64,000 bases of DNA from Gorsachius magnificus (Eukaryota > Chordata > Aves > Pelecaniformes > Ardeidae): contig CM067081.1 in assembly GCA_034008185.1 (NCBI GenBank), positions 11,841,821-11,905,820 of the forward strand, in the 5' to 3' direction. This document shows positions 1-64,000 of this stretch, in pieces (within the stretch, counting starts at the first letter, position 1; every line of letters starts with the position of its first letter). The notes beneath the pieces were generated by a model. The model was not told the DNA's origin. It searched no databases and worked only from the letters and a program-made list of their open reading frames with translations. A program made the translations under genes and the position numbers.

Positions 1-512
1 TAGAACACCAGTTCCCATCTCTTTTATGATCTTTTTCTTTGCATTAGGTCTTTAAAGCCATCATGATAAATATCATCTTATCACCACATCTGCACTGTAG
101 CCAAGAGCTATTTGAAAATTCATATATGAACAGCCCCATTAGAGAGCAGGACTGCAGAATAAAACAGAATATTACAGCATGAGCACAATAAAAAGCTACA
201 GAGTGAGCAGCTTCACCTCATTCCACATTCCTCTCCCTCCTTTTTTAAGAGCAATTCTCTAAAGGCACAAATAAAACCAGAGCTACCATTTAAAACAAAC
301 TTTTCACTAATCATATCATCAATGAGCAATACCATGTAACATTACAAATAGAAGCATATTCCCTTTCAGATGCATCATGTAGACAGAATGGATGCAGTAA
401 AAGTTTGAAGACTTCAATTTTTTCTAATGTATATGTACGTCCAATGGAAGGACACAATCAAATACGTATCATGAACAAAAACCTGAGGCCCAAATCTCCA
501 TTTTTACAATAG
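1..512. other. SLC36A4 intron sequence, nothing recognised
   Basis: AT-rich intronic DNA downstream of exon 9. No exon, RNA gene or repeat family is recognised. The last 5 bases before the LTR (513-517, CAGTA) are its target-site duplication. Confidence 0.6.
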
Positions 513-517
513 CAGTA

Positions 518-1111
518 TATACTGGGTTTGGCTGCGTTAGAGTAAATTTTCTTCACAGTAGCTGGTATGGGGCTGTGGTTTGGACTTGTGCTGCAAACAG
601 TGTCGATACAGGGATGTTTTTGTTACTGCTGAGCAGGGCTGACACAGAGTCAAGGCCTTTGCTGCTCCTCACCCCACCCCACCAGCGAGGAGGCTGGGGG
701 TGCACAAGGAGTTGGGAGGGGGCACAGCCAGGACACCTGACCCCAACTGACCAAAGGGGCATCCCAGACCATATGATGATGACAAGCATGTAAAGCTGGG
801 GGAGTAAGAATAAAGGGGGGGATGTTTGGAGTGATGGCGTTTGTCTTCCCAAGTCACTGTTAAGCATGATGGAGCCCTGCTTTCCTGGAGATGGCTGAAC
901 ACCTGCCTGCTGATGAGAAGCAGTGAAATAATTCCTTGTTTTCTTTGCTTGCCTTGCATATGTGGCTTTTGCTTTCCCTATTAAACTGTCTTTACCTCAA
1001 CCCGTGAGTTTTCTCACTTTTACCCTTCTGATTCTCTCCCTCATCCCACCATGGGGGAGTGAGCGAGCGGCTGCATGGGGCTGAGTTGCCAGCTGGGGTT
1101 AAACCAGGACA
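518..1111 (+). mobile_element. Solo LTR, avian ERVL-type, with 5-bp TSD
   Basis: 594 bp bounded by direct repeats CAGTA at 513-517 and 1112-1116. The 5' end reads TATACTGG (expected TG start mutated to TA) and the 3' end is GGACA. An ATTAAA polyadenylation signal at 980-985 is followed by a T-rich, TCTC-rich R/U5-like part. It shares its U3 centre (CACCCCACC..., AGTTGGGAGGG) with the minus-strand LTR at 52138-52738. A 5-bp duplication fits ERVL elements. No internal retroviral region is attached, so it is a solo LTR left by recombination. Confidence 0.85.
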
Positions 1112-1467
1112 CAGTACAAAAACAAGACAATCAGAAAAGCAAGAACAGAGACATGAGAATTCTAGCAACAAAAAAACCCATTCATCCTTCAAGACACGTT
1201 TTATTATCATTTCATGTATTTATCATTGGAATCAGTCAGGCAAGTAAACAAAACTTCTTAAGAATATTAAAAATCCGTAGCTCACACTGACTCCAATGAA
1301 TGAAAATGGCAAAAGAGAGTGAAAAAGTAACACTTGAAAATTAGAAATGTTCTTTAAACACGTTCTTCTCTTTTTCAAAGAGTTAAAAAAGAGTTAGCAT
1401 TCAGTTCAGCAAAGCAGTTTTTGTTTCACATAATTTGAGTTTTCACTACTTCAGTATGCTACCACAA

Positions 1468-3248
1468 GATGGTTAAAGAAAGCGTACCCCCACTGATGAG
1501 CGAGACTGGCAAGCTGGTAATAGCAGATGAGGAGAAGGCTGAGGTACTCAACAACTTTTTTGCCTCAGTCTTCACTGGGAAGCTCTCTCCTCACCCCACC
1601 CGAGTTGATGGATGGCATGAGGGAGACAGGGAGGGCAAAACCCTTCCTGCTGTAGGAGAAGATCAGGTTCGTGACCACCTGAGGAACCTGAATGCGCATA
1701 AGTCCATGGGACCTGATGAGATGCATCCCAGAGTCCTGAGGGAATTGGCCGATGTAGTCGCCAAGCCACTCTCCATGATATTTGAAAAGTCATGGCAGTC
1801 AGGTGAAGTCCCTGGTGACTGGAAGAAGGGAAACATTGTGCCCATTTTCAAAAAGGGTAGAAAGGAAGACCCTGGGAACTACCGACCTGTCAGCCTCACC
1901 TCTGTGCCTGGGAAGATCATGGAACAGATCCTCCTAGAAGCTATGCTAAGGCACATGGAGGCCAGGGAGATAATTCGAGATAGCCAGCATGGCTTCACCA
2001 AGGGCAAGTCCTGCCTGACGAACCTAGTGACTTTCTAGGATGGTGTGACAGCATCAGTGGACAAGGGAAAACCAATAGATGTCATCTATCTGGACTTCTG
2101 CAAAGCCTTTGACACAGTCCCCCACAACATCCTTCTCTCTAAATTGGAGAGCTATGGATTTGACGGGTGGACTGTTCGGTGGATAAGGAACTGGTTGGAT
2201 GGCCGCATCCAGAGGGTAGTGGTCAATGGCTCAATGTCCAGATGGAGACCGGTGACGAGTGGTGTCCCTCAGGGGTCCGTACTGGGACCGGTGCTGTTTA
2301 ATATATTCATCAATGACTTAGACAGCGAGATTGAATGCACCCTCAGCAAGTTTGCGGATGACACCAAACTGAGTGGTGCGGTTGACACACCAGAAGGACG
2401 GGATGTCATCCAGAGAGACCTGGACAGGCTGGAGAGGTGGGCCTGTGTGAACCTCATGAGGTTCAACAAGGCCAAGTGCAAGGTCATGCACCTGCGTCGG
2501 GGTAACCCCCAGTATCAATACAGGCTGGGGGAAGAAAGGATCGAGAGCAGCCCTGCCAAGAGGGACTTGGGCGTGCTGGTGGATGAAAAGCTGGACATGA
2601 GCCGGCAATGTGCGCTGGCAGCCCAGAAGGCCAACCGTACCCTGGGCTGCATCAGGAGAAGCGTGGCCAGCAGGTTGAGGGAGGTGATTCTGCCCCTCTA
2701 CTCTGCTCTGGTGAGACCTCACCTGGAGTCCTGCGTCCAGCTCTGGAGCCCTCAGCACAAGAAGGACATGGAACTGTTGGAGCGGGTCCAGAGGAGGGCT
2801 ACTAAAATGATCCGAGGGCTGGAGCACCTCTCTTATGAGGACAGGCTGAGGGAGTTGGGCTTGTTCAGCCTGGAGAAGAGAAGGCTGCGGGGAGACCTGA
2901 TTACGGCCTTTCAGTATCTAAAGGGGGCCTATAAGAAAGATGGGGAAAATCTTTTTATAGGGCCAGCTGTGAGAGGACAAGGGGTAATGGTTTTAAACTA
3001 AACCAGGGTAGGTTTAGACTAGATATAAGGAAGAAATTCTTTACAATGAGGGTGGTAAAACACTGGAACAGGTTGCCCAGAGAGGTGGTGGAGGCCCCAT
3101 CCCTGGGAACATTCAAGGCCAGGTTGGATGGGGCTCAGAGCAACCTGATCTAGTTAGTGGTGTCCCTGCTGACTGCAGGGGGGTTGGACTAGATGACCTC
3201 TAGGGGTCCCTTCCAACCCAAAACATTCTATGATTCTATGATTCTATG
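1468..3248 (+). mobile_element. CR1 LINE, 5'-truncated young copy
   Basis: Begins abruptly inside the ORF2 reverse transcriptase region (matching about 41781 of the longer copy) and runs to a canonical CR1 3' end with TTCCAACCC and three ATTCTATG units. Antisense to SLC36A4. In the 240 bases 2041-2280 I count 8 differences from the long copy, so the two belong to the same or sister subfamilies. Confidence 0.95.
1469..3001 (+). pseudogene. CR1 ORF2 reverse transcriptase fragment with one internal TAG
   Basis: One reading frame from the truncation point to 3001, interrupted by a single TAG at 2036-2038. Recognisable RT blocks are [85 protein letters not shown] and the catalytic FADD box (about 2354-2365). 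A one-base deletion near 2958, relative to the other copy, shifts the frame so that it ends at VMVLN instead of continuing to the C-terminal part. It is a defective retrotransposon gene that can make no intact protein. Confidence 0.93.
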
Positions 3249-3948
3249 AAGAGACACCAAACAAGTAGATGCAAGCGTACATGTAATACATTACTTGATC
3301 AGAATGAAAACATTGTAATAATTTTCAGCTTTTACACTTGTGCCCTGCTGTTATACCTAATTTTAGGCCCTTCACACATAAAGGTACTAAAAAAATTAAG
3401 AGTAACATTTAAATTAATAGTTATAGTACATATCCATCCATAGATAAGGTACAGAACTATCAATGCACCTGTTGAAATAGTCTCTAGAACTTCTTCAGTA
3501 GATGACATGTGGAGCTCTTGTAGCATTAAAAAAAAAAAAAAAAAAGCTAAACAAAAATTATAATATCGCTGAGACACTGGCAAGCACAAGCTTCATTTTC
3601 CTGACAGGAAGCCATTACTATACAATACCCGTGGGCTTGCATCTATACTACAGATCTATTCGCCTTTGATGTCTTCTATTCCAGTTGTTCACCTGCTAAA
3701 CTCAGTGACTCCACTAAAAAAGGCCACTATATTACCAGGGTATCCCAGGTAAAAGTAACTGGTTTCAGAACTGGAATATAGCTGGTTGCAAACTGCATAT
3801 TTCCTCCTTCAATACATCTGGAACTAGCTCCTCCTAGAGATGGAATACTTTACTATAAAGATCATTGATCTGTTTCCATATGCAATTCCTTTTAATATGC
3901 AAGAAATTGCTGGCTAGGATCATAGCTCAACTGTAGAAGGCACAGAGA
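3249..3948. other. Intronic DNA, nothing recognised
   Basis: AT-rich intron sequence with an A-run near 3529-3545. No exon or repeat family is recognised. Confidence 0.5.
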
Positions 3949-4030
3949 CAGTATATACAGTATGCTTTTAAGAGAGCTTGAGCACCTGTCAGTATATACA
4001 GTACGCTTTTAAAAGCGTTTGAGCACTTAC
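3949..4030. repeat. Two-copy 41-bp tandem duplication
   Basis: Copy 1 is 3949-3989 and copy 2 is 3990-4030. Both start CAGTATATACAGTA and contain GCTTTTAA and TTGAGCAC, with a handful of substitutions. It lies about 95 bp past the exon 9 donor. Confidence 0.8.
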
Positions 4031-4123
4031 CAGCTATAAGCATGACAGCACTGAGGCATGGAACAACCTTTACAACATTTTTCCCCTTCCACATTACTGG
4101 TTTTAAGTCATATACGCACTTAC

Positions 4124-58987
<54,864 letters not shown>

Positions 58988-59050
58988 CTCCCCGCCGGCT
59001 CTCCGCTCGCCCTTCCGCCAAGGTGGAGCCGGCCGGCGCGGCGAGGCGCT

Positions 59051-59060
59051 GCGCATGCGC
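59051..59060. promoter_or_regulatory. NRF1-type palindromic site
   Basis: GCGCATGCGC is a perfect match to the palindromic NRF1 core, 64 bp upstream of the chosen SLC36A4 start codon and inside the CpG island. NRF1 sites are typical of CpG-island promoters. Binding itself is inferred. Confidence 0.7.
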
Positions 59061-59067
59061 CCCGCCC
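59059..59067 (-). promoter_or_regulatory. GC box (Sp1-type)
   Basis: GCCCCGCCC on the plus strand (GGGCGGGGC on the gene strand), abutting the NRF1-type palindrome. It matches the Sp/KLF core. Such sites are common in CpG islands, so function is inferred. Confidence 0.5.
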
Positions 59068-59520
59068 GACGGGCTGCGCTCCCCGGGAGCGAACCATAGA
59101 TACCAGCCGGAAAGACAAGACCTGCATGGAGCGGCGTGGGTGTTGGTCCTCCAGGCTGGGTGTGCAGCGGGCAGCCATGCCGAGGTCTTCGACGCCTCCT
59201 CCTGACATACGCCCTGCGCTTTCTTCTGTGCCCTGATACAGCAGCACCCGAGCTGCTGGGTGCCCTGTTGGGCATCTGCCCTTCGAAGGACATGGCGTCT
59301 TCACAGGCCCGAGCAGGGCCTGGCTTGGCCGGGCTGGGCTCCCCGCGCCAGCCCTGCGTGGGGTCCCATTGCAGGAGGTTCCCCCCTCAGGGGCTCGGGC
59401 CTCGCTCTCTGCAGAGCTCCCTTCTGCCTCCTGGGCACCTCGGCCCCGCTGCGCTGCTGTGGCTGTGCACGGCTTCCCAGCGATGGGGGTGCGGGAGCTC
59501 TGGCCTCCCCTCATGAGTGA

Positions 59521-62244
59521 CCATCAGTGAGAGCGGCGGGGCCTGAGGCAAAGCGGGCAGCTACTCACTGTGTGCAACAGCTCGTACCGTTACAAAATAC
59601 TGGGTACTTTGTGTTTGCCTCCCAGCACTAGCAAGTTAACTTGAATCTTTTTTTTTTTCCATCAGAGCCTTTCAGGAGCAGCTGCTCTTACATCAGCACA
59701 GGTTTTCTCATGGGAATTAGTGTTGCTCCACGGGTCTGCTGCAGCCCCAGGTCTGACGGCCCCATAAAGCCCTGCTGACATCTGCTGCCATCTTCAAAGC
59801 TGGGGAGCCCAGCTTCGGAAAGGGCACTGCAAGCATAGAGCCAAGATTAATAACCAATGACTGAAAACAAGGGTGGGAGTCAAGAGTTCAGTGGTGCTTG
59901 ACAGCTCAGCTTGTCAGTGATTTGCAGTTTGGCCTCCTGAAAGCCAATCAGCTTCAACAAGTTCAAATTATTTCCCCTATGTGAAACAAGAAGTGATTCA
60001 AACAGGGTATTTGTGAGAATCATAGTTAACATGGATCAACTGTTGGAACGAGAAGAGAGTTACTAATAGTAAGTGTTATCTGTAACTTAATCGGTTTGTA
60101 TCAAATTACTCAATTCCTGAAACTGATGTTCCACTTTTTGTGGATTCCACAGGAACATTGCATCTTCTCTGCACACTCTTGTAGATAAGAACACTATTTC
60201 TTAACAACTTCACCAATAAGCAAAATAAACGCCAGGGAAATGTAGATAGTGAAACAATGCAAAGCAGCATGGATTTAGAAATCCTCTGCTTGTGAGTGAA
60301 TGTTTTTATCCATATTAAAACAGTATTTCTGTAATTCCTTAGATATATTTTTTTCTTTTTTTAATCTTCGAAAATCTAATGTATCAAGGTGCTAAAATAG
60401 ATTTCAACCATACTCTCTCATCAAAGCTATAATCGGAACTCCAGGTCACTCTGAAGTGATACTCAGAATCCTTGTTCTCTACTTGTACAATAAAAGCTTC
60501 TATAATTCCATGAACTTTTATTTTCATGGTTTGAAGACCCTAATATAGGGCTGGTTAGAGACAGGTGGGGGAGAAGGGAAGGGATGTTGTCCTATCTTAA
60601 AGACATAATGCTCCGAAGGGTTTTCAACTGAACTTATACTGTCTAGCCTAAAAGGATCACCCTTCGATAGCAGTTTCTCCTAACAAGCCTACTCTATTGT
60701 GTATTTTGAACACTTGGAGACTGATCCTCCACTAAGCTGGCACCCGCCCTTTAACTTATCTTTCATGCTGGTTGCTCCCAGAATAACACATTGGTATTAT
60801 CTCATCAAAACTTTCAAGGTTCTGCCTATGTCTGTGGCTGATTTGACTTAAGTAATAAAGTTTCTAGCTGTTGGATTCCTAAAACAGAACATTTTTTTTT
60901 TGCAATGAGAATGTATGTTAAAATAATTTGTCTTTTGTCTACACAGGAGAAATGCAAGAATCTTCTGAAGCCTCTCAAAAGCTTCAGTCATCTTCAGACA
61001 GGCATCATTAATTCACTTATCTACAATGAATATGTTGTACTGGGGAAGACATTCCTTTTCAATTGTGAAATTTATGTTTCATTCCAGGTACCAAACTTTC
61101 ATTAAAAAGAAGAGCCATGTAAGTGAGCTATTACTTGGCTTCCTCAAACTTATTTTGGAAAATGGTTCTCAGTAGTTAATCTGTGATTGCAGGTTATCAA
61201 TTTAAGGAACTGACTCACTAATTACAACGTTGGGGTCAAGGCTTTACACAGCATATGTCTATTTTCTTTATATTTGTGGGTATTCTGTATTCTCCATTGT
61301 TTCTAACAATGCCAAAATTTGTTCAAAAAAGCACATTGGATCATTAGTGTATATTCAAAATTTGTATTCAGTTAAGAGTGTTCATTTGTTCTCCCTTGTC
61401 ACTGCATTTCAGGACTTGGCTCACAGTAAATCCTGCGTAGATGGTGAAAAGACTTCAAGGACATAATGCATCTTTATTTCACATCCTACCCATTCAAAAA
61501 CAATTTGTTTCTACTACTTGCCACTATTTGCATCAAAGTTCCTTCTTCAGGGAAGAGGTTTCTTATGTGTATAGAGAGATTTTTCTAATATGCTCCAAAA
61601 ATTATATCAATTTTCTGAGTAACAAGTGGTAATTGATGAATATTCAGAAAACATGGTAGATACTGTAATGTGATGGATATTCATGATTTTCTAATATGCA
61701 TTTGTTCCTCATTGGTAAGAAGAGAAGTATTTGCTTTAACGCAAACATCTGGTTAAAGTCTAGTCATCATCCGTCATTGCAAAATTACTTCATGATGTGA
61801 ATATTGCAGTCACCAAATGCTTATTTACTCTAGGCTTCATATTCTGAATAGCATATACAGCTTTCCTCTTAGAAATCATGGATTCAACTCATGTTGGTTT
61901 TCTGGTTCAGAACAAGGCCAGATGGAGCACAATACTGAGCTTCTTACATTATTTTTTTTTTATTAAAAGCTAACCCATTTTCAGGATTTTTTTTGTCTAT
62001 TTCAATGCTTATTATTAGAATAGCTGCGCTACTAGGGCTGTCTAAATCCAAGTTTAGTCTCTGGCTAAATTTCCACACTTTTTAAGGGAAAAAAATACAA
62101 GAACAGACTAAATATACAGAAATACTGTTTCAGTGTACAATCCCTCCACACAGATGCCAGCTAGCTTTAGATTTTGGACTGCTCAAGTCTTGAGGGACTT
62201 TTCTTCCATTTCTTCATGGGATCGTTTTTTGCAGTCCTTTATAT
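59521..62244. other. Upstream intergenic DNA, nothing recognised
   Basis: AT-rich DNA 5' of SLC36A4. Short plus-strand frames (for example 60905-61105 and 61230-61466) show no family resemblance. I looked for start exons of DEUP1, the upstream neighbour in mammals, and saw none. Confidence 0.45.
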
Positions 62245-62560
62245 TTGGCTTCCAGACCATCCAGTGGCAGTGAGTTCCATACTTTAATTATGCATTATGC
62301 AAAAATGTGCCTTTTGAGCCCGCTAGCTGATATTCATCTGATAACCCCTAGTCTTGTAATATAAAAATAATTATTGCATTTACCTTCTCTTAAATCATTC
62401 TTGGTTTTACAGATCACTGTCGTACTCTCCTCTGTCTTTTCTAGATCTTCTATCTTGATTTGCATCTGAGGACACCAGAACAGCAGATACACAAGGACGC
62501 TAAAAGCCCTTCTGCATGCATCTGTTTTTTACTTCTGCTTTTTATAACAGTTTGTATTTT
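62245..62560 (-). mobile_element. Ancient CR1/L3-like remnant
   Basis: Plus-strand landmarks GTGGCAGTGAGTTCCATACT, TTTAATTATGCATTATGCAA and ATAACCCCTAGTCTTGTAAT occur in the order found in the antisense 3' region of old amniote CR1/L3 elements. Very diverged, with no coding frame. The identification rests on remembered consensus. Confidence 0.5.
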
Positions 62561-63247
62561 AACTTTTACTCAGGTATGAAGTTAGAAGGTGATTACTTTT
62601 TATGATGTTTTAATGAGCCATTGGTAGACCTCGATTATGTTACCATCTGTCTGTCTGTAGATGATAATCCAGTCTGATGGGCAAATGATTGGCACTCCTC
62701 CAAGATTTATATCACTGGTTTATGTCTAAGAACACAGTTTTAAATCACCTTGAATATGAATACGGCATCCACATTTCATTAGATCCTGGATAGCACATTG
62801 CTCATCTGTGTATCAAAAAGCAATAGCTCCTGTCATTGCATCACTGGCATGAAAACATGTAGGTATCTCTACCGCTTTCCAATTCCTTGGTCACAATTGT
62901 GAGCTTCCTTTCATGCAAATTCCTTACGTTCAGTGTTCTGGTCTGTAATGGCACATTTCCAAGGATTCCTATTTTTGTTTTTTCTTGGTACAGGTATCAA
63001 ACACTGGACATCCTGAACTGTCTTTAAAAAGTCAATGTCTTAATGGTCATCATGCTAAAAAAAAAGCAGTTGATAGACTGGGAGACTCTTTTTTAGAAGG
63101 AGTTAGGTTAATGTGTGTTGAAGCAGGGTCTGTTTTGTAACACCTTGCTATGAAGTTTCATGCTATGCATGGAACAGCCTGCCTTTCTTTGCCATGACAA
63201 GTCTTTTGGAAGGAGGTACAGAGCTTGATTTTCCATTGCATTTCATA

Positions 63248-64000
63248 AAATCAAAGAATGGTAGAGGTTGGAAGGGACCTCTGGATGTCATCTGCTTCAA
63301 CCCCCGTGCTGAAGCAGGGCCAGCTGGACCTGTCCAGACAGCTTTTGACTATCTCCACAAAGGGAGACTCCACAGCCTCCGTGGGCAATCTGTGCCAGCG
63401 CTCAGTCACCCTCACAGGAAAAAAGTATTTCCTGATGTTCAGAGGGAAACTCCTATGTTTCAGATTGTGCTCACTGCCTCTGGTCCTGGCACTGAGCACC
63501 ACAAAAAAAAGCCTAACTCCGTCCTTTTCATACCCTCTCTTCAGATATTTATATATGTTGATAAGATTCCCCCCTGAGCCGTCTCTTCTCCAAGCTGCCA
63601 GGCTGAACAGTCCCAGCTCTCAGCCTTTTTCCACAGGAGAGATGCTCCAGTCCTTTAATCATCCTTGTGGCCCTTCATTGGACTCTCTCCAGTATGTCTG
63701 TGTCTCTCTCACACTGGGGAGCCCAGAACTGGATGCAGTACCCCAGGTGTGGCCTCACCAGCACTGAATAAAAGGGAAGAATCACCTCCCTCGAAGGGCT
63801 GGCAACACTTTGCCTAAGGCAGCCCAGGGTTCCGTCTGCCTTCTTTGCAGCAAGGGCCCATTGCTGGCTGACATTCAACTTGGTGTCCACCAGGACTCCC
63901 CAGATCTTTTTTTGCCAAGCTGCTTTCCGGCTGGGTCGCCACCAGCATAAACAACCCCAGCCCAGGGGTTGTTTGTGAGGTGTGTGGCTGGAGATGGCTG
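63248..64000 (-). mobile_element. CR1 LINE, continues past window end
   Basis: The 3' tail is at 63248 (AATCAAAGAATGGTAGAGG on plus), followed by TTGGAAGGGACCTCTGGATG. Further in, the minus strand encodes [20 protein letters not shown], then [20 protein letters not shown] (about 63700-63860). An older subfamily with frameshifts, and its 5' part leaves the window. Confidence 0.92.

Noticed and set aside
553..959. Overlapping frames on both strands near the window start
   Set aside because: They lie inside the solo LTR at 518-1111 and do not encode a retroviral protein.
2318..2827. 169-codon minus-strand frame, repeated at 42636-43145
   Set aside because: Antisense shadow of the CR1 RT in both copies. 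It is conserved only because the sense CR1 sequence is.
1..4123. Search for the next SLC36A4 exon (continuation after the split Trp codon)
   Set aside because: No acceptor followed by the expected helix 8 sequence was found. The stretch holds an LTR, a CR1 and unrecognised intron.
59521..64000. Possible first exons of DEUP1 (CCDC67), the mammalian upstream neighbour
   Set aside because: No coiled-coil-like or matching sequence was seen. In mammals the gap is large, so absence is expected.

Overview
This is a vertebrate, almost certainly avian, nuclear genomic window. Three things point to a bird: many CR1 LINE copies with the (ATTCTATG)n 3' tail, several solo LTRs of the kind common in bird ERVL families, and one GT-AG spliced gene spread over about 55 kb. 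The species cannot be named from the sequence alone.

The only protein-coding host gene I can support is SLC36A4 (PAT4, an amino acid transporter of the SLC36 / AAAP family). It lies on the minus strand. Nine coding exons are visible: exon 1 in a CpG island (start codon at 58987-58985), then exons at 45014-44891, 44124-44034, 39744-39656, 38371-38276, 36680-36596, 25297-25073, 23811-23713 and 4293-4124. All splice sites are GT-AG and the reading phase holds across all eight junctions, giving 335 codons plus two bases. The C-terminal exons (roughly the last 160 residues) lie beyond position 1. The promoter is the CpG island at about 58.56-59.52 kb, with a perfect palindromic NRF1-type site and a GC box just upstream of the start codon.

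The introns hold nearly everything else. There are two closely related young CR1 copies (1468-3248 and about 40210-43550). The second keeps the end of ORF1 and most of ORF2 (endonuclease plus reverse transcriptase), but is broken. Older CR1 fragments lie on both strands (6491, 8463, 18965, 28914, 36394, 49690, 50741, 63248), and there are two probably very old CR1/L3-like remnants (35655 and 62245). Three solo LTRs have recognisable 5-bp target-site duplications (518-1111, 4854-5474, 52138-52738), and a fourth GC-rich LTR-like element lies at about 46291-47359. No LTR has an attached internal retroviral region. The rest is AT-rich intron or intergenic DNA with short tandem repeats.

From about 59.5 kb to the end, upstream of SLC36A4, I see no coding exon, only CR1 remnants. 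I found no evidence of a novel multi-gene system. The observations most worth checking are the nonsense codon shared by the two young CR1 copies, the snap-back palindrome at the 3' end of one of them, the missing loop cysteines in this SLC36A4, and the in-frame upstream AUG inside the NRF1 palindrome.
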